A DNA stretch of 64,000 nt from Eremothecium cymbalariae DBVPG#7215 (lineage: Eukaryota > Ascomycota > Saccharomycetes > Saccharomycetales > Saccharomycetaceae), in contig NC_016453.1 in the NCBI RefSeq assembly GCF_000235365.1, positions 1,240,001-1,304,000 on the forward strand. The letters run 5' to 3'. The translations under genes and the position numbers were made by a program. The notes under the pieces are model-generated. The model was given only the letters and a program-made list of their open reading frames with translations. It ran no database searches and had not been told where the DNA came from. This document shows positions 30,065-41,018 of the stretch, piece by piece; position 1 is the stretch's first letter; each line of letters opens with the position of its first letter.

Positions 30065-32185
30065 TTATGTATCAGTATCCATTAGTTGTTTCAATTCATA
30101 TAGTACAGGAATACTTTCTTCACTCGGACAAAAAGACCGGCTCTCTAATCCATTCGTAAAACTGTTCATTTTGAAGCTTAGGAGTTCAAAACTTTTATGT
30201 CTTATTAACTGCTCCTTAGATCTCTGATTTTCAAGAGCCAAATTTTGGATCCTTTTATCTAGATGTTCTTTCAACTGTTCATCTGTAAGTTTTTTAAATT
30301 TATCCTTGAAGTAGTCAGGAGGCTCAAATTCTTCGCCGGCAGTGACATAAATACGCTCGTCAGGTTCACTGTAAGTGCTGGAATCTAAAAAATCATTCTC
30401 CAGTTCCAAGTCCGCTGTATCCATAAAGGTGCTTGGGACAAAACTTGAAGAACTTAAATCTAAGCTTTTAGTACTCGCGGCAGCCTTTACAACATTTAAC
30501 ATAAACCCGGTACTCGTGCATCTTAAAGTATGTTTGCGTTGATCACGAGTTGAAGATGACACATATTGTTGTTGACCTTTCTTTTGAACTACTGAATTTA
30601 CCCAGTAATTGTGCAAGTCATAAAGTTTTCCTTGAACATATTCATGCAATTTCTCATCGTCGTTTTCCCCATGTAGCAGTCTGGTTTGAAGTTCATTTAA
30701 CTCATTCAAAGTAATAGTGATCCTTTCTACACTATCCCCCTCAAATATCGATGGAATTTTTGGTGAAGGTGCAGGCTGTCCCATTGACACTTCAATGGTA
30801 TAGAGATGAGACTTATAGCTTGAAATAGTTGCAAGGATATCTTTTAGACATTCGTTAACGCGACTTAATGACTTTGAGACAATCAGAAATTTTTCAGTTT
30901 CTCGAAGATACTGTGAATCGCAATCCGGGAAAAGTTTCAATATTACAGGAGATAATGTTACTACTCGCCTATCAAATTTCGGTATAGACAGAAGACAGCA
31001 TAGGGTAAACTTTTCCAACAAATGTTGACGACTAATCTTCTCAGAAGTCGTTGTATCAGGCGCACAATGTAGAAACCCATATAATGTCGCTATATTGATA
31101 TTATAAAGTTCACAATAGTGAACCAAATCTTCAGTGTCAACCAAAGGCAAAATATCGGATATTGCCAATTTTAACTTATAGTATAATAAGTCAGCGGTAG
31201 ATGATAAAATGTCCTTAATCAAAGACGTGTTGCTATTGGTAATCGTTGATTCAAGACTTCCACGAGCCAACGATATTGGTTTATAAATAGTCAATTCCTT
31301 AAACCTCATATGAAATCTATGAGATAACTTGTCTAATTTTATCAAAAGATCTAACATCGTTTTTAGATTCACCAATGTTGAATATTTCACATATCTGGAA
31401 TGAAATAACTCTTGCTGTAAAGATAAATGGACAGCTAATAACAATACAATAACTATGTTCTTACGGTTTTTGGACCGAACGCAAAGTATCTTCCTAAAAC
31501 AGTGGGTGCAAAACAATAATAGAGGCAAAAATGGAATCGTCCTCTGTAAATAAAACTTCTTCTTACTTGTCAACAGTTTCCCAAATTTTGTTGGGACTGA
31601 AGGACTGTTGAGTAATAAGCTAGAAGATTGCTTATGAAAATTCAAAATAGATTTCGTAAAAGTCGTTGAAAGTATCCCCTGGTAATCTCCACCATTTATA
31701 TTTAGAACCTTAGACGTCGCTATGGTATACTGAAACTCCTCAAAGAATTGGTCCCTTCCATCCGACTGAGGTTGTTCAAATACCTTTTTAATCAACAAAT
31801 TTAACTCAGACTGAGTATCCATTTCAACTTGGATATTAGAGAATTGCAACAATTCACTCTCATCAGGATCCAAGGGCTCGAAGTCCTCCCAAACCTCCAC
31901 GCGCGACTGATCATCATATATCTCAATACCCCAGTCAGGCACTGTTTTGAAATCCATAAAATCTTGACAACCACCTACATCCAATGAATGGTCAGTAACC
32001 GGCTCCACTGCAAGGAATTTCCTAACTGTTTTTGATTTAGATAGCGGTAATTCCCTGCTTGATGACCTACGTTTATTAATGCCGACATCTGTCTTATGAC
32101 ATTTTTGGTGATTCTTATTCTCTATGGTTGAAGCGGAGTTAATATACTCTGGAGACAGTAGTTTAGAAGAGTAACTGAAAACCAT
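30065..32185 (-). CDS. INP2: Peroxisome-specific myosin receptor Inp2
   Basis: A 706-residue protein the same size as yeast Inp2 (705), which links peroxisomes to the class V myosin Myo2 for transport to the bud. A hydrophobic region around residues 222-254 (TIPFLPLLLFCTHCFRKIL; NIVIVLLLAVHLSL) fits the membrane segments of Inp2. The C-terminal half is predicted helical, with a coiled coil near DEQLKEHLDKRIQNLALENQ. Sequence conservation in this family is low, so identity rests largely on synteny with YMR163C. The frame starts upstream of the first ATG, which is 32185. Confidence 0.85.
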   Translation of the reverse strand: MVFSYSSKLLSPEYINSASTIENKNHQKCHKTDVGINKRRSSSRELPLSKSKTVRKFLAVEPVTDHSLDVGGCQDFMDFKTVPDWGIEIYDDQSRVEVWEDFEPLDPDESELLQFSNIQVEMDTQSELNLLIKKVFEQPQSDGRDQFFEEFQYTIATSKVLNINGGDYQGILSTTFTKSILNFHKQSSSLLLNSPSVPTKFGKLLTSKKKFYLQRTIPFLPLLLFCTHCFRKILCVRSKNRKNIVIVLLLAVHLSLQQELFHSRYVKYSTLVNLKTMLDLLIKLDKLSHRFHMRFKELTIYKPISLARGSLESTITNSNTSLIKDILSSTADLLYYKLKLAISDILPLVDTEDLVHYCELYNINIATLYGFLHCAPDTTTSEKISRQHLLEKFTLCCLLSIPKFDRRVVTLSPVILKLFPDCDSQYLRETEKFLIVSKSLSRVNECLKDILATISSYKSHLYTIEVSMGQPAPSPKIPSIFEGDSVERITITLNELNELQTRLLHGENDDEKLHEYVQGKLYDLHNYWVNSVVQKKGQQQYVSSSTRDQRKHTLRCTSTGFMLNVVKAAASTKSLDLSSSSFVPSTFMDTADLELENDFLDSSTYSEPDERIYVTAGEEFEPPDYFKDKFKKLTDEQLKEHLDKRIQNLALENQRSKEQLIRHKSFELLSFKMNSFTNGLESRSFCPSEESIPVLYELKQLMDTDT

Positions 32186-32536
32186 ACCAGATGCTTTCAA
32201 TATAAGAAACCGCTTGACTTTGAGGTTGAATGTGACTGTAGATGACAGTATCTTTTAAGGGTTTTATTGCGGAAGTTACTCCAAAAAAGTGCGCAAGAAT
32301 AACAAACCGGAAAATTTTCGCACTACTTTTTCAATTGATGTTGTACCCCAATTTAGATTACCCCAAAAGTCAACTAATCAGTATTAACTTCCAAAGCCTT
32401 TGAATGTTCTCCATGAGATTTCCCTTGGAACGAATAACCACATTATATTCTGTGTAAAAACCTATGTTGTTTCAAACAGATTAGCAAGCCGCGACTTCGA
32501 TCCGAAAATCTACGAATGTCGACAAAATTAAATTTA

Positions 32537-32608
32537 GATCCCGCCAGGGATTGATCCTCGAATTAAATTCACGTTTAGGAAGGATATTAACCACTAGACG
32601 ACGAGACC
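32537..32608 (-). pseudogene. Degenerate tRNA gene (tRNA pseudogene)
   Basis: On the minus strand these 72 nt begin GGTCTCG and end CGGGATC, which pair as a 7-bp acceptor stem with two G-U wobbles. An A-box-like TCGTCTAGTGG sits at positions 8-18 and a B-box-like GGATCAATCC at 52-61, with four of five T-stem pairs intact. The anticodon arm is broken: most stem pairs mismatch and position 33 is A, not U. A TTTT run follows about 10 nt downstream. The original amino acid is unclear. It looks like an old tRNA gene that has decayed, though the Pol III promoter boxes might still be usable. Confidence 0.6.
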
Positions 32609-32672
32609 AATTAAATTAGAAAGAGCGAAGTCGATATTTATAATTATTATAGTAATTTAAAATCGTCGTGAT

Positions 32673-32897
32673 TGTCGTAAAATCAAAAGAGCATCTGGAT
32701 AGTCACGAGAACCAGAGCCATCAGGCAACGGTAAGGTATTATAATTGTGTCAGGACCCTACATATTAATTAATAAGTCGCAGATCTCATGTAGGACAGCA
32801 GCAAACTGTATAAGGAGACCCAACTAGCTAGATTAGAATAGTTAAATTAGATACTAGTTTCAGCTAGATCTCTAGAAGGTAATTGACCAGATTAGAG
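32673..32897 (+). mobile_element. LTR-like remnant upstream of the tRNA pseudogene
   Basis: Begins TGTCGTAAAATCAAAAGAG (32673-32691), a 19-base exact match to 56345-56363, which lies upstream of the intact tRNA-Gly. Both copies have the same orientation and start 65 and 62 bp upstream of the tRNA 5' end. A second shared word, CCAGATTAGAG, occurs at 32887-32897 and 56409-56419. TG at the start and insertion upstream of a Pol III gene are typical of Ty1/copia-type LTRs. The right end is not defined. No internal retrotransposon coding sequence is present, so this would be a decayed solo LTR. Confidence 0.5.
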
Positions 32898-33667
32898 GCT
32901 ATACAAGCAGTAACTAATCCTCAACAAAAGCATTAGCCATGGACGTGACTTGGTCTAAGCGCCCTCGACAGTAATCTGATAGTATAAGCGAGATTAAGAG
33001 TATAAGAGTATAATATGGTTATATCGGATCCAACTGAAGCTCAGTTCAGTATAAATTTCTCATGATGGCTGAATTGCTATACTTGTGTTAAAAATAAATT
33101 ACTATATCGATTCTTAATTTATATAAGATGTATGTTACCCTCAAATACAACTTTAACATATCTACAACTTTGATGTGGTTGAAATAGGAGGCGGGGAGAA
33201 CAATTGCATGCCATCAAATGTAAAGAACCCCCTAATCATATAAAACCAGCTTTATTGGAGATGTTTTTGCATGTTTCCACTTGACTGAATGAGAAATATG
33301 TATCCGATGAAAATATGTGATAATAAAGATCAGTATAATTCTAAAGGAAGGTTATATATAATACAGGTTATTTTCTCTAAAAGTAAGCCGTAAACAATTT
33401 CTAGAGGTTAATCATATAATAAGATAATTACATACAGTAACTAATAGAAAAACAATGATTTTGTATCTTTTAGTTGAACATAAGGGTTATAGGATTTTAT
33501 AATTATTATCGTTTCTTGATTTTAACATATGATGTACAATACAACATATTGTTGTGTATAAGAGCTTGGGTGTCAGTTATTAGGTGTGGCAGAGAACATA
33601 CAACTTGGAATGAAAGTGGAAATTTGGGGTGTACAATTCGTGACTATTACAAGAGTTAATAATGGAT

Positions 33668-35818
33668 TCATTTCCATGAACCGATGAAATCGTTGTTGAA
33701 TACGTTAATATCAAATTGATCTAAGTCCATATCCATATTCAATGGGGTAGCCAAATTCTGCAGATCTTCATTAGGTCTAGTAATATTCTGATTTTGTGAT
33801 AATGAAGAGGGTTGGTGACTACTACTACTAACAGCCGTGCTATTAGCATTAGTAGTGGTAGATATTGGGACTTCATTCAGAGCAGACGTTGGGGTAGCTT
33901 CAATACTCGCAGGAGTGGTACTAATCGATGTTGTTCCGGATACGGATAGAACACCATTGCTGCTTTTCTTTCTGAGCCTTTTTTCTTGGGGAGTTTTCTT
34001 AATGGCTTGAGGTTGCTGAGAAGAAAGCTGTGGATACATCGGAGTTTTGAATACAGTGGAATCGACACTGTTCGCAGAGCTATTCGGAAACCTCATTTGT
34101 TGTTGGAAAACCAGTGGATCTAGACTATCCATGTCTCTAGGAGTATTATTGGTAAAATTAACGCCCAGGATCTGTTGATGATTAGTGTTCGTGATGTTTG
34201 AAGAGGCTTCAGCTATCGATTGCATACCTGAGTTGCTTCCTACCATTGTGGGAAGTGGTACCATAGCTATCGGATTCATAAAATCAAGTTGCTGCATTTG
34301 CTGCATTTGCTGCATGTGATGTATTTGTGATTGTTGCAACTGATGCGGTTTTGGTGGTTTCTGTGATTGTTGCGATTGGTGAAATGGTTGTTGAGATGGA
34401 TTATGTGACTGCCGCGACATTTGCTGAGGATGTTGATGTTGGCGTTCATGTTGTTGATGAAGATGATTTTGTTGTTGTTGTTGTTGTTGCTGCTGCTGCC
34501 CCTGTTGTTTCTGAGGTTTTTGGGACTGCTGAGATTGCGAAGATTGCTGTTTTTGCTGCTGCTGTTGCAACTGTTGTTGCAACAACTTGGTCCAATTCAA
34601 TTGAGCCTGTTGGTTTCCAGAGCTCTTTTGCCGTTTCACATCTTGCTTAGAAACATTATTCAATGATGTCTTGTTGACTTGTGTGGTTGTTGAAGTTGAA
34701 GAATTGGTACTTGAATTAGAGGCCGCTGATGTCTTTTTCTTGCCAGGAGAGTCCACTTTATGTTGGGGAGAATCACGCTTCAACCGTCTTTGTCTCACTT
34801 GAACGTTAAGAGCTTGTTGTGGCTGTTGTTGAGATGATTGTTGTTGTTGCTGGGTAGATGTTTGTTGTTGCTGGGTAGATGGTTGTTGTTGTTGGGCAGA
34901 TGGCTGTTGTTGCTGCTGGGCAGATGGCTGTTGTTGCTGATGGGTAGATGGTTGCTGTTTTTGTTGAGGCTGTTGTTGGAGCTGTTGTTGTGGTTGTTGT
35001 TGCGGAGGCTGTTTTTGTGAAGCCTGCTGTAAAACCTGTTGTTGCGGAGGCTGTTGTTTTTGTTGTTGTGGTTGTTGTTGAGGCTGTTTTTGAGAAGCAT
35101 GTTGGTGTGAAGCCTGTTGTTGTGGAGCCTGGTGTGGATGTTGTTCATTCTGATGCTGATTCTGCTGTTGCTGCTGCTGTTGGTGTTGATGATGATGATG
35201 TTGTTGTTGCTGATGTTGCTGTTGCTGCATTTGGTATGGCACTTGTTGTGGGAATTCCTGTATTTGCATATTCTGCTGTGATTGCTGTTGAACGTAGTTC
35301 ATCATTGTATCAGCAGCGTGTGCTACAGCTCCAGCAGAGCTCTTGGATCTTAAATTCGCCTGTTTGTTTGGAGGGCTCTGCTGCTGCTGCCGAGGAGGAA
35401 GAACTTGTTGTCCCTTAATGTTCATTAAAACTGGTGCAGATTGTGAATACATTGGTAGATAACCAGCACCTGATATAGAATTCTGTAAATTGAAAGGAGT
35501 TGGTGTCATGTTTGGAGCATTTGCTGAAAGCGGAAATTGCCGGGAAGTCTTCTGTACCGAGTCTGATGATGCGTGCTGAGGCTTCTGATGCCTGTTAGTT
35601 GATACAGTAGGTGATACAACAGACATATTGGGATGATTCATCGCCTGATTGGGTGCTTGGGCCTGTTGAGGATGGGCCATTAGAGAACCTTGCTGTTGCT
35701 GGCCATACATGCCTGCAGTCATAACATGAGGGCTTGAAACTTGTTTCTGAGATGATAAAGATCTTCGCTGCTTTGGCTGCTGATGCTGTTGCGGCGGCTG
35801 GCGCTGATTTTGTATTTT

Positions 35819-35862
<44 letters not shown>

Positions 35863-36841
35863 GCTGTTGTTGTTGTTGTTGCTGTTGTTGCTGTTGTTGT
35901 AGTTGTTGTTGTAGTAGTAGTAGTAGTTGTTGTTGTTGTTGCAGTTCTGGTACGGAAGACTGTTGCTGTACTTGCTGTACTTGTCTTTGAGATTGTTGTT
36001 GTTGATGCTGCTGGGGTTGCAATTGCTGCGGCTGCAATTGTTGCGGCTGAGGGTGTTGCAGTTGTTGAGGGTGCTGATGTTGATGCAGATGCTGGTGTTG
36101 CTGCTGGTGGCCAACAAATGAATGTGGTTGTAATTGTGTCGGCATACCTTGCGGCTGTTGCTGTTGAACAATTGGCCTCTGTGGCAATATAGGAGTTATT
36201 CTCTCATTGAACGGCCTGTTAGTTACAGTCATATCCAATGGCTGGGTTTCCACAAACTCATGCAAGGCCCATAACGACTCCCACCACTCCAACAAAAAAG
36301 TCTCCGGTGAATTCATCAGCATTCTAGCATATAACAGCTGGCTACCATCAATGGTACCCTCAGGCACTACCTTCGAAAGTGGCACATCTGCCTCCTTCAA
36401 AAACCGCTTAGCCGTCTCATGATGCTTATTATGAACCAAATAATTGTAAATATGTGCATAAAGTAACTGCCACGAATTCTTCGCCATCGCATCTGAAACC
36501 AATACATCATTCAAAAGAGATGGCTTATCGCTGCCACCCTTATTATTCGACAACAACGTATCCGCCGCAGCATTCCCACCATTATCACCACCAAACCCAA
36601 TACCACTCGGTAACGATCCTTCAAACTGCCCAATACCATCCACATCCGCTCCCCCGTTACCAACCCGAATATGTGGAACCCCAGATAACCCACCACCATG
36701 GATATTACTGTCATTAGAACTATTGCTACTAGTCACCGACGACCCCGTCGTAGAGGGAGCTGTTGCAGAATTTGGAATAACTTTCGGTGAATCCGGGGAT
36801 ATATTACCAGCAGGGTCCCAGTGATTCGTAATTCCATTCAT
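33668..36841 (-). CDS. MSS11: LisH-domain, glutamine-rich transcription regulator Mss11
   Basis: A 1057-residue protein, longer than yeast Mss11 (758) because of expanded glutamine and histidine-glutamine tracts. A LisH-type dimerisation motif lies at about residues 120-155 (NSWQLLYAHIYNYLVHNKHHETAKRFLKEADVP begins it), followed by a conserved block ending in FLLEWWESLWALHEF. A glutamine run of about 40 residues spans codons near 302-343. A conserved C-terminus includes DPLVFQQQMRFPN. In yeast Mss11 works with Flo8 to switch on flocculation, invasive growth and starch-degradation genes. The first in-frame ATG is 36841. Neighbours match YMR164C. Confidence 0.9.
35821..35942 (-). repeat. Glutamine-coding triplet repeat in MSS11
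   Basis: A near-continuous run of CAA/CAG codons (TTG/CTG on the plus strand), encoding the main polyglutamine tract of Mss11. Long open frames on the other strand and in other phases here are by-products of this repeat. Further shorter Q/H-rich tracts run through 34450-35230. Confidence 0.9.
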
Positions 36842-37248
36842 CAACCTTAAAAATAAAACTATTGTCCAACTAAAGCCTTGTAAGCTTGCCCAGTACCAAT
36901 ATATATCTCGAGGGGGACCACAGCTAACGAAAAAATTATAAACAAGGCAAAAGCAAAGTAAACGAGAAAAATGATAGTTCTTAAAACCTTAGTACCAACA
37001 ACAACAAAGGCGAGTTGGAATAGCAATACCTTTGTAGCTTGACACCTCACAATAGTCAGCTAAAATATCTTTCTTCTGAGAATAACTGTTTGTTGACTTC
37101 AGTATTATTGTTATCTCTGATTTTTTTTGATTTTTTTTTCGCTTATGAGTTTGTTTTCTTAAGTATCATCAGAAAGACAATTTCAAATTTCACCGGCTGC
37201 CAAAAAGGACAACCACATAATTTCAGCAGAGAATAGTTAATAAGCGCT

Positions 37249-37249
37249 A

Positions 37250-37287
<38 letters not shown>

Positions 37288-37290
37288 ATA
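37249..37290. repeat. Composite (TA)n(TG)n microsatellite
   Basis: About nine TA units followed by about ten TG units in the MSS11 upstream region. A second tract of the same composite type is at 52879-52912. Confidence 0.9.
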
Positions 37291-38300
37291 GATATGTAGA
37301 TGTAGAAGAGGCTTGGTGGCTATAATATGAGTGCAGATGAAGTAGATAGAGATTTTAAGCGGAAGAAACGAAAAAATTCCGAAATTTTATGTAGGTAAAG
37401 GTGCAACCAATGGTGCAGAGATATATAGTGTTAGTTTTTCAGCAGCCTCTACTGGCAGTTATAGGTTCGAGAGAACAGGGCTGCCGAGGGTGGGTGACGT
37501 TTGTGTGGAGCAACAGCTAACATTGTTTTTAATGGCCAGTCGCATTTCTTTTGATGGTGGGTTTATAAAAAACTACATATGACTGTGTAGGGTATTATTT
37601 TACGTGGTGGTTGAGGCCACTATGGCGGGGGGGGAGAGTTGAAAATGCCAAGTATACTATGGATGTTCTTTGGCATGCAGTGGTTATACATGTGGGAAGT
37701 GTTCACAAGGATACGATGTTCATGAGTTGTGCGAAAAGTTTACTGGGAAATGGCGTTTCAGCCCCAAGGCGTTATATTATTGCAGCGGAGAAAGCGAAAG
37801 AACTCTGCAGAAACGGCGTGCGCTAGGATTCATGTAAAAAAGGTGATGGGCCACGGCACAATAAGTGGTGTGTGCTTGTTATGTTGATAATATCAGGTCT
37901 CTTGTATATAGGTGGGGGTTGGGTTACAACAGGTTGCGTGACAGTTTACCTACTGTTAATATTTCAGCCAGCAGGAATAAAGGGGTTTCAGATGCTACAC
38001 CGTATTTATTGGCATTTCACATACTTCTGCGTGGAATGCGGGACTGAAAAATCGTTGCCATACGGAGTATTGCATACATAGGAGTGAAACTAATGCATTT
38101 ACTACATACAAGTTATCCTGTAAACAACTTTTGGACTATTTCCCATTATGCACGGCTATTATGACAACGGAGGCGTTGAAGGGAATGAGTTGGATTTTCA
38201 AGGTATTTTTTATTTTTATTTGGCAGCCACTTTTTGTCAGCACGTCTTCGAGGCTCGAGGCGGAGTCAAAACGGAGATCCTCCCTTAAACTCGATAAGGC

Positions 38301-38330
38301 TCGAAGGTTCGAAGGTTCGAAGGTTCGAAG
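38301..38330. repeat. Tandem 8-bp repeat (TCGAAGGT)n
   Basis: Nearly four copies of an 8-bp unit, which can also be read as three GAAGGTTC units. GAAnnTTC is the inverted pair of heat-shock-factor half-sites, so it could bind Hsf1, but the spacing between pairs is not the standard continuous array. It lies 1.5 kb upstream of MSS11 and about 290 bp beyond the PAH1 stop. Confidence 0.85.
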
Positions 38331-38612
38331 ACCTTTTTGTCCCACTGGTATCGCAGACAGATAATGAACGAACAGAAGATAGAGTGTTGCGATAGGAGTG
38401 GGCGGAAAAGGGACCGACATATGTATACAATGAGATAGGCTACAGTAGTAAAGAGAGAGATTTGATTAATGGATGGATATAGATATTTGATTTGTTTTAC
38501 ATGTTTCTTTAACTTTATAGATTCTGAATAGATTCTGAAAGGGATGGTAGGATCTGAAAGAAGCATTCTTTTTGAAGGGGAGGGAAAGGAGAAGGAAGTA
38601 TATGTTCATTTT

Positions 38613-40877
38613 TTATGGCATGAATTCGTCTTCGTCAAACTCATCCTCATCAAACTCATCGTCAGTATATTCATCACCTAGTATGTCATCATCATCCGCT
38701 AGGTCTTGAGGTATGTCATAGGATTTGCTGTTGGCGTCTTGCAGGACGTTGAGGTTGGTAACTTTGCGATGAATGGGCTTGGACCTACCAAGCTTTTCTA
38801 GATGGGATTCTACTGATTTAGAGCGGTTAGGAGGCTCTAGTTTTGGAGATTGTTCGTTAGAGTCGGAATCCATATTTTTTTGCTCTTCGTAACTGATAGC
38901 AGATGAGAGAATGGGAAGAGTTGGAAGTTCTATTTCATGTATCGGACTGCTATCCTTTTGGGTGCGCACGTGTAAAAGGGGCGAGGATGTTCGCGGTGGT
39001 GAAGTTGTACCGCTCTTAATATTATCATTGATTGTGTAATCGCAGTCATCGCTAATATCGGAAAAGTCTTCGATACTTAGAACGGGGTCTCTCCAGAAAT
39101 TGACATCGGAAAATTTCTCATCGTGCTGACGATAAAAGGATCTTTCTTCGGGGTTGAACATCGGTGATCCTGGTGTAGGAGACAAACTTTTTAGCTCATC
39201 ATCTTTACGGTAGTAAGGATTTTGTTTGACATGTGGAAAGAATTGATCCACTAATTCGTTAATATGCACATATGAACTTCTTAAAGCAGTCAACTCTAGA
39301 AGTTCCATATGAACCTCCCCATCTGGGTTAATAGTAAATATCCGAGAGCTTGGTATACCGACTGTCCTGTAAGACAATGCATCTGTTATCCGGTTCCCAA
39401 AACCGGCATAGAAGGGGGTGGGTTGTTCATCACTATTCGCATTACCTTCGTCAAATCCTTGAAGTTCTTTGAAGTATAATTTCCTGATATCGTTCAAGCA
39501 CGAGATTTTAAAAACTTCCGGTTTTTTAAAAATCACTTCCCTCCTTAACGCTGCCATAGTTCTGTCTGGTGATAATACGACCGGGCCTATGGGCAAGCTG
39601 CAGCCACCCTGCTGAATACTTCTCAAGTAACTCCTAGTGGAATCAGCCTGACCTGCGCTTCTGGCAGTTAAGTACATGATGTTATAGCCATTCCTCTGGA
39701 TCTCTGTAAAGAGCTTTGCAACCCCAGGATGGGTCCAATCTTTACCAATCATCGTCAACACATGCCCCAAAGCATCGGACTTTGTTATCGTACCATCTAT
39801 GTCCGATATCACAATGGGTACATCCCATTTCCATAAAAAGAGCTTTGCATTTACAAATGCCTTCCCCTTATCAATAGAAAACGTCAAATCATTCTCTCCG
39901 TACTTTAACTCCAAACAGCGTAGTTGATCTGACGTTAAACGAATCGTCTTTATATAATTCGCGCCTGTATTCTTTTCCTCGGGGATACTTGAGATAGTTC
40001 CTTGGGAATGCAAAGAATCTGTGAAATCTGAATTTAACTCTGGCGCATTATTATTACAAGGTATAGCGTCTAATGATTCACTAGAAAATGCAGGTGAATC
40101 TGGTGGGGATTGTCCATCCTTCAAATGATCAAAGGGGTTCACAATACGTATATTACCATTATCATCCTCCTTTACGAATGGAGAGATATCGTTATCCTTC
40201 CCCAATTCTTCCTGCAATAACTGTTTAAGCATTTCATCAGTATCATGCACTTTGTCCTGGCTCGACTTGTAACCTTCAATGTCCAATAAAAGATCACCAT
40301 TGTTGTCAACCTTACTGGGAATCTTCTTCTGGTTCAGTTTTCTATTCATCCTTTCCTCAAAAGCTGAGCTGCTCTTAAAAACAATGCTCGTGGGAGTCAT
40401 TGGCCTCTCGATTGTAGAGACGTAATCAAGATCTGTCTGTATAGATGTTGCTGTACCATCATCGCTATTATCATTGATATCTAAAAAATCAGGCTCTGGT
40501 AGTTTCTTCCCATTACTAACATGTTCTTGTCTGGGTGATAAACTGGGAGAACTAGCAGCACTCACTATCGGCGATGCAATTAACTCGTCCGGAATATTGT
40601 TTAAATCTGAATCTGTTTCAAAAACAAAATAAGCTTCCCCGGAGTCACCCAACTTCATGGGAATATTGGTAGATTGCCCATTAACAATTACTTCAACCTT
40701 CTTCTGAGAAGGCTTAAGTATTTGGAACTTCCCAAACCGAACATGAAACGGCGAACATGACAACTCCCCATTTAAATGCTCCACCACTATCACATCTATC
40801 GCCCCAGATAATGTGGCCGGATTAATTGAAGACCAACTTTTGGTAACCGATCCAATTGCTCTCCCAACGTACTGCAT
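38613..40877 (-). CDS. PAH1: Phosphatidate phosphatase (lipin) Pah1
   Basis: A 754-residue lipin (yeast Pah1 862) that converts phosphatidate to diacylglycerol for triacylglycerol synthesis and restrains nuclear membrane growth. The N-LIP domain starts at MQYVGRAIGSVTKSWSS. The catalytic HAD motif DIDGTITKSD is near residues 357-366, with NIMYLTARSAGQAD and GNRITDALSYR following in the C-LIP domain. The C-terminus is very acidic (DEDEFDEDEFMP), the part that recruits the Nem1-Spo7 phosphatase in yeast. The frame begins two codons upstream without ATG; 40877 matches the family start. Confidence 0.97.
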   Translation of the reverse strand: MQYVGRAIGSVTKSWSSINPATLSGAIDVIVVEHLNGELSCSPFHVRFGKFQILKPSQKKVEVIVNGQSTNIPMKLGDSGEAYFVFETDSDLNNIPDELIASPIVSAASSPSLSPRQEHVSNGKKLPEPDFLDINDNSDDGTATSIQTDLDYVSTIERPMTPTSIVFKSSSAFEERMNRKLNQKKIPSKVDNNGDLLLDIEGYKSSQDKVHDTDEMLKQLLQEELGKDNDISPFVKEDDNGNIRIVNPFDHLKDGQSPPDSPAFSSESLDAIPCNNNAPELNSDFTDSLHSQGTISSIPEEKNTGANYIKTIRLTSDQLRCLELKYGENDLTFSIDKGKAFVNAKLFLWKWDVPIVISDIDGTITKSDALGHVLTMIGKDWTHPGVAKLFTEIQRNGYNIMYLTARSAGQADSTRSYLRSIQQGGCSLPIGPVVLSPDRTMAALRREVIFKKPEVFKISCLNDIRKLYFKELQGFDEGNANSDEQPTPFYAGFGNRITDALSYRTVGIPSSRIFTINPDGEVHMELLELTALRSSYVHINELVDQFFPHVKQNPYYRKDDELKSLSPTPGSPMFNPEERSFYRQHDEKFSDVNFWRDPVLSIEDFSDISDDCDYTINDNIKSGTTSPPRTSSPLLHVRTQKDSSPIHEIELPTLPILSSAISYEEQKNMDSDSNEQSPKLEPPNRSKSVESHLEKLGRSKPIHRKVTNLNVLQDANSKSYDIPQDLADDDDILGDEYTDDEFDEDEFDEDEFMP

Positions 40878-41018
40878 ACTCAATATCCTTCGAAATAATC
40901 TAACCTAGAATATCTCGAGCCTTGATAAAACCTCAACGAGTACCACTGTTTCGTATTAAACTGATAAGACTGTCCTCCCTTCTCATGAACCTCTTGCTTG
41001 CTTTAAAACACAAACAAA

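Larger units (their letters stand above)
32186..33667. other. INP2-MSS11 intergenic region with Pol III and LTR remnants
   Basis: A 1482-bp, AT-rich gap. It contains a degenerate tRNA-like sequence (32537-32608) and an LTR-like remnant starting at 32673, listed separately. The part from about 33100 to 33667 is the downstream side of MSS11 and shows no supportable gene. Confidence 0.6.
36842..38612. other. Long MSS11 upstream region
   Basis: A 1771-bp gap upstream of MSS11 and downstream of PAH1. It contains a (TA)n(TG)n tract and a GAAGGTTC tandem array (separate entries). I see no convincing protein gene or tRNA; open frames here begin with non-ATG codons or lack protein character. A long regulatory region is plausible for a morphogenesis regulator, but a non-coding transcript cannot be excluded. 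Confidence 0.5.

Noticed and set aside
32673..33100. Full-length retrotransposon
   Set aside because: No gag or pol coding frame is present in the gap; only LTR-like end words were found.
34327..36192. Several long ORFs opposite or out of phase with MSS11, rich in Val/Ala/Leu or Asn/His
   Set aside because: They are produced by reading the CAA/CAG repeats in other phases or on the other strand and have no independent protein features.
38301..38330. TTCGAA-containing repeats as tRNA B boxes
   Set aside because: They are tandem 8-bp units with no A box, acceptor pairing or T arm.
37611..38364. Three or four short ORFs in the MSS11 upstream region
   Set aside because: Most start at TTG or similar codons and read as low-quality translations; no sign of selection visible.
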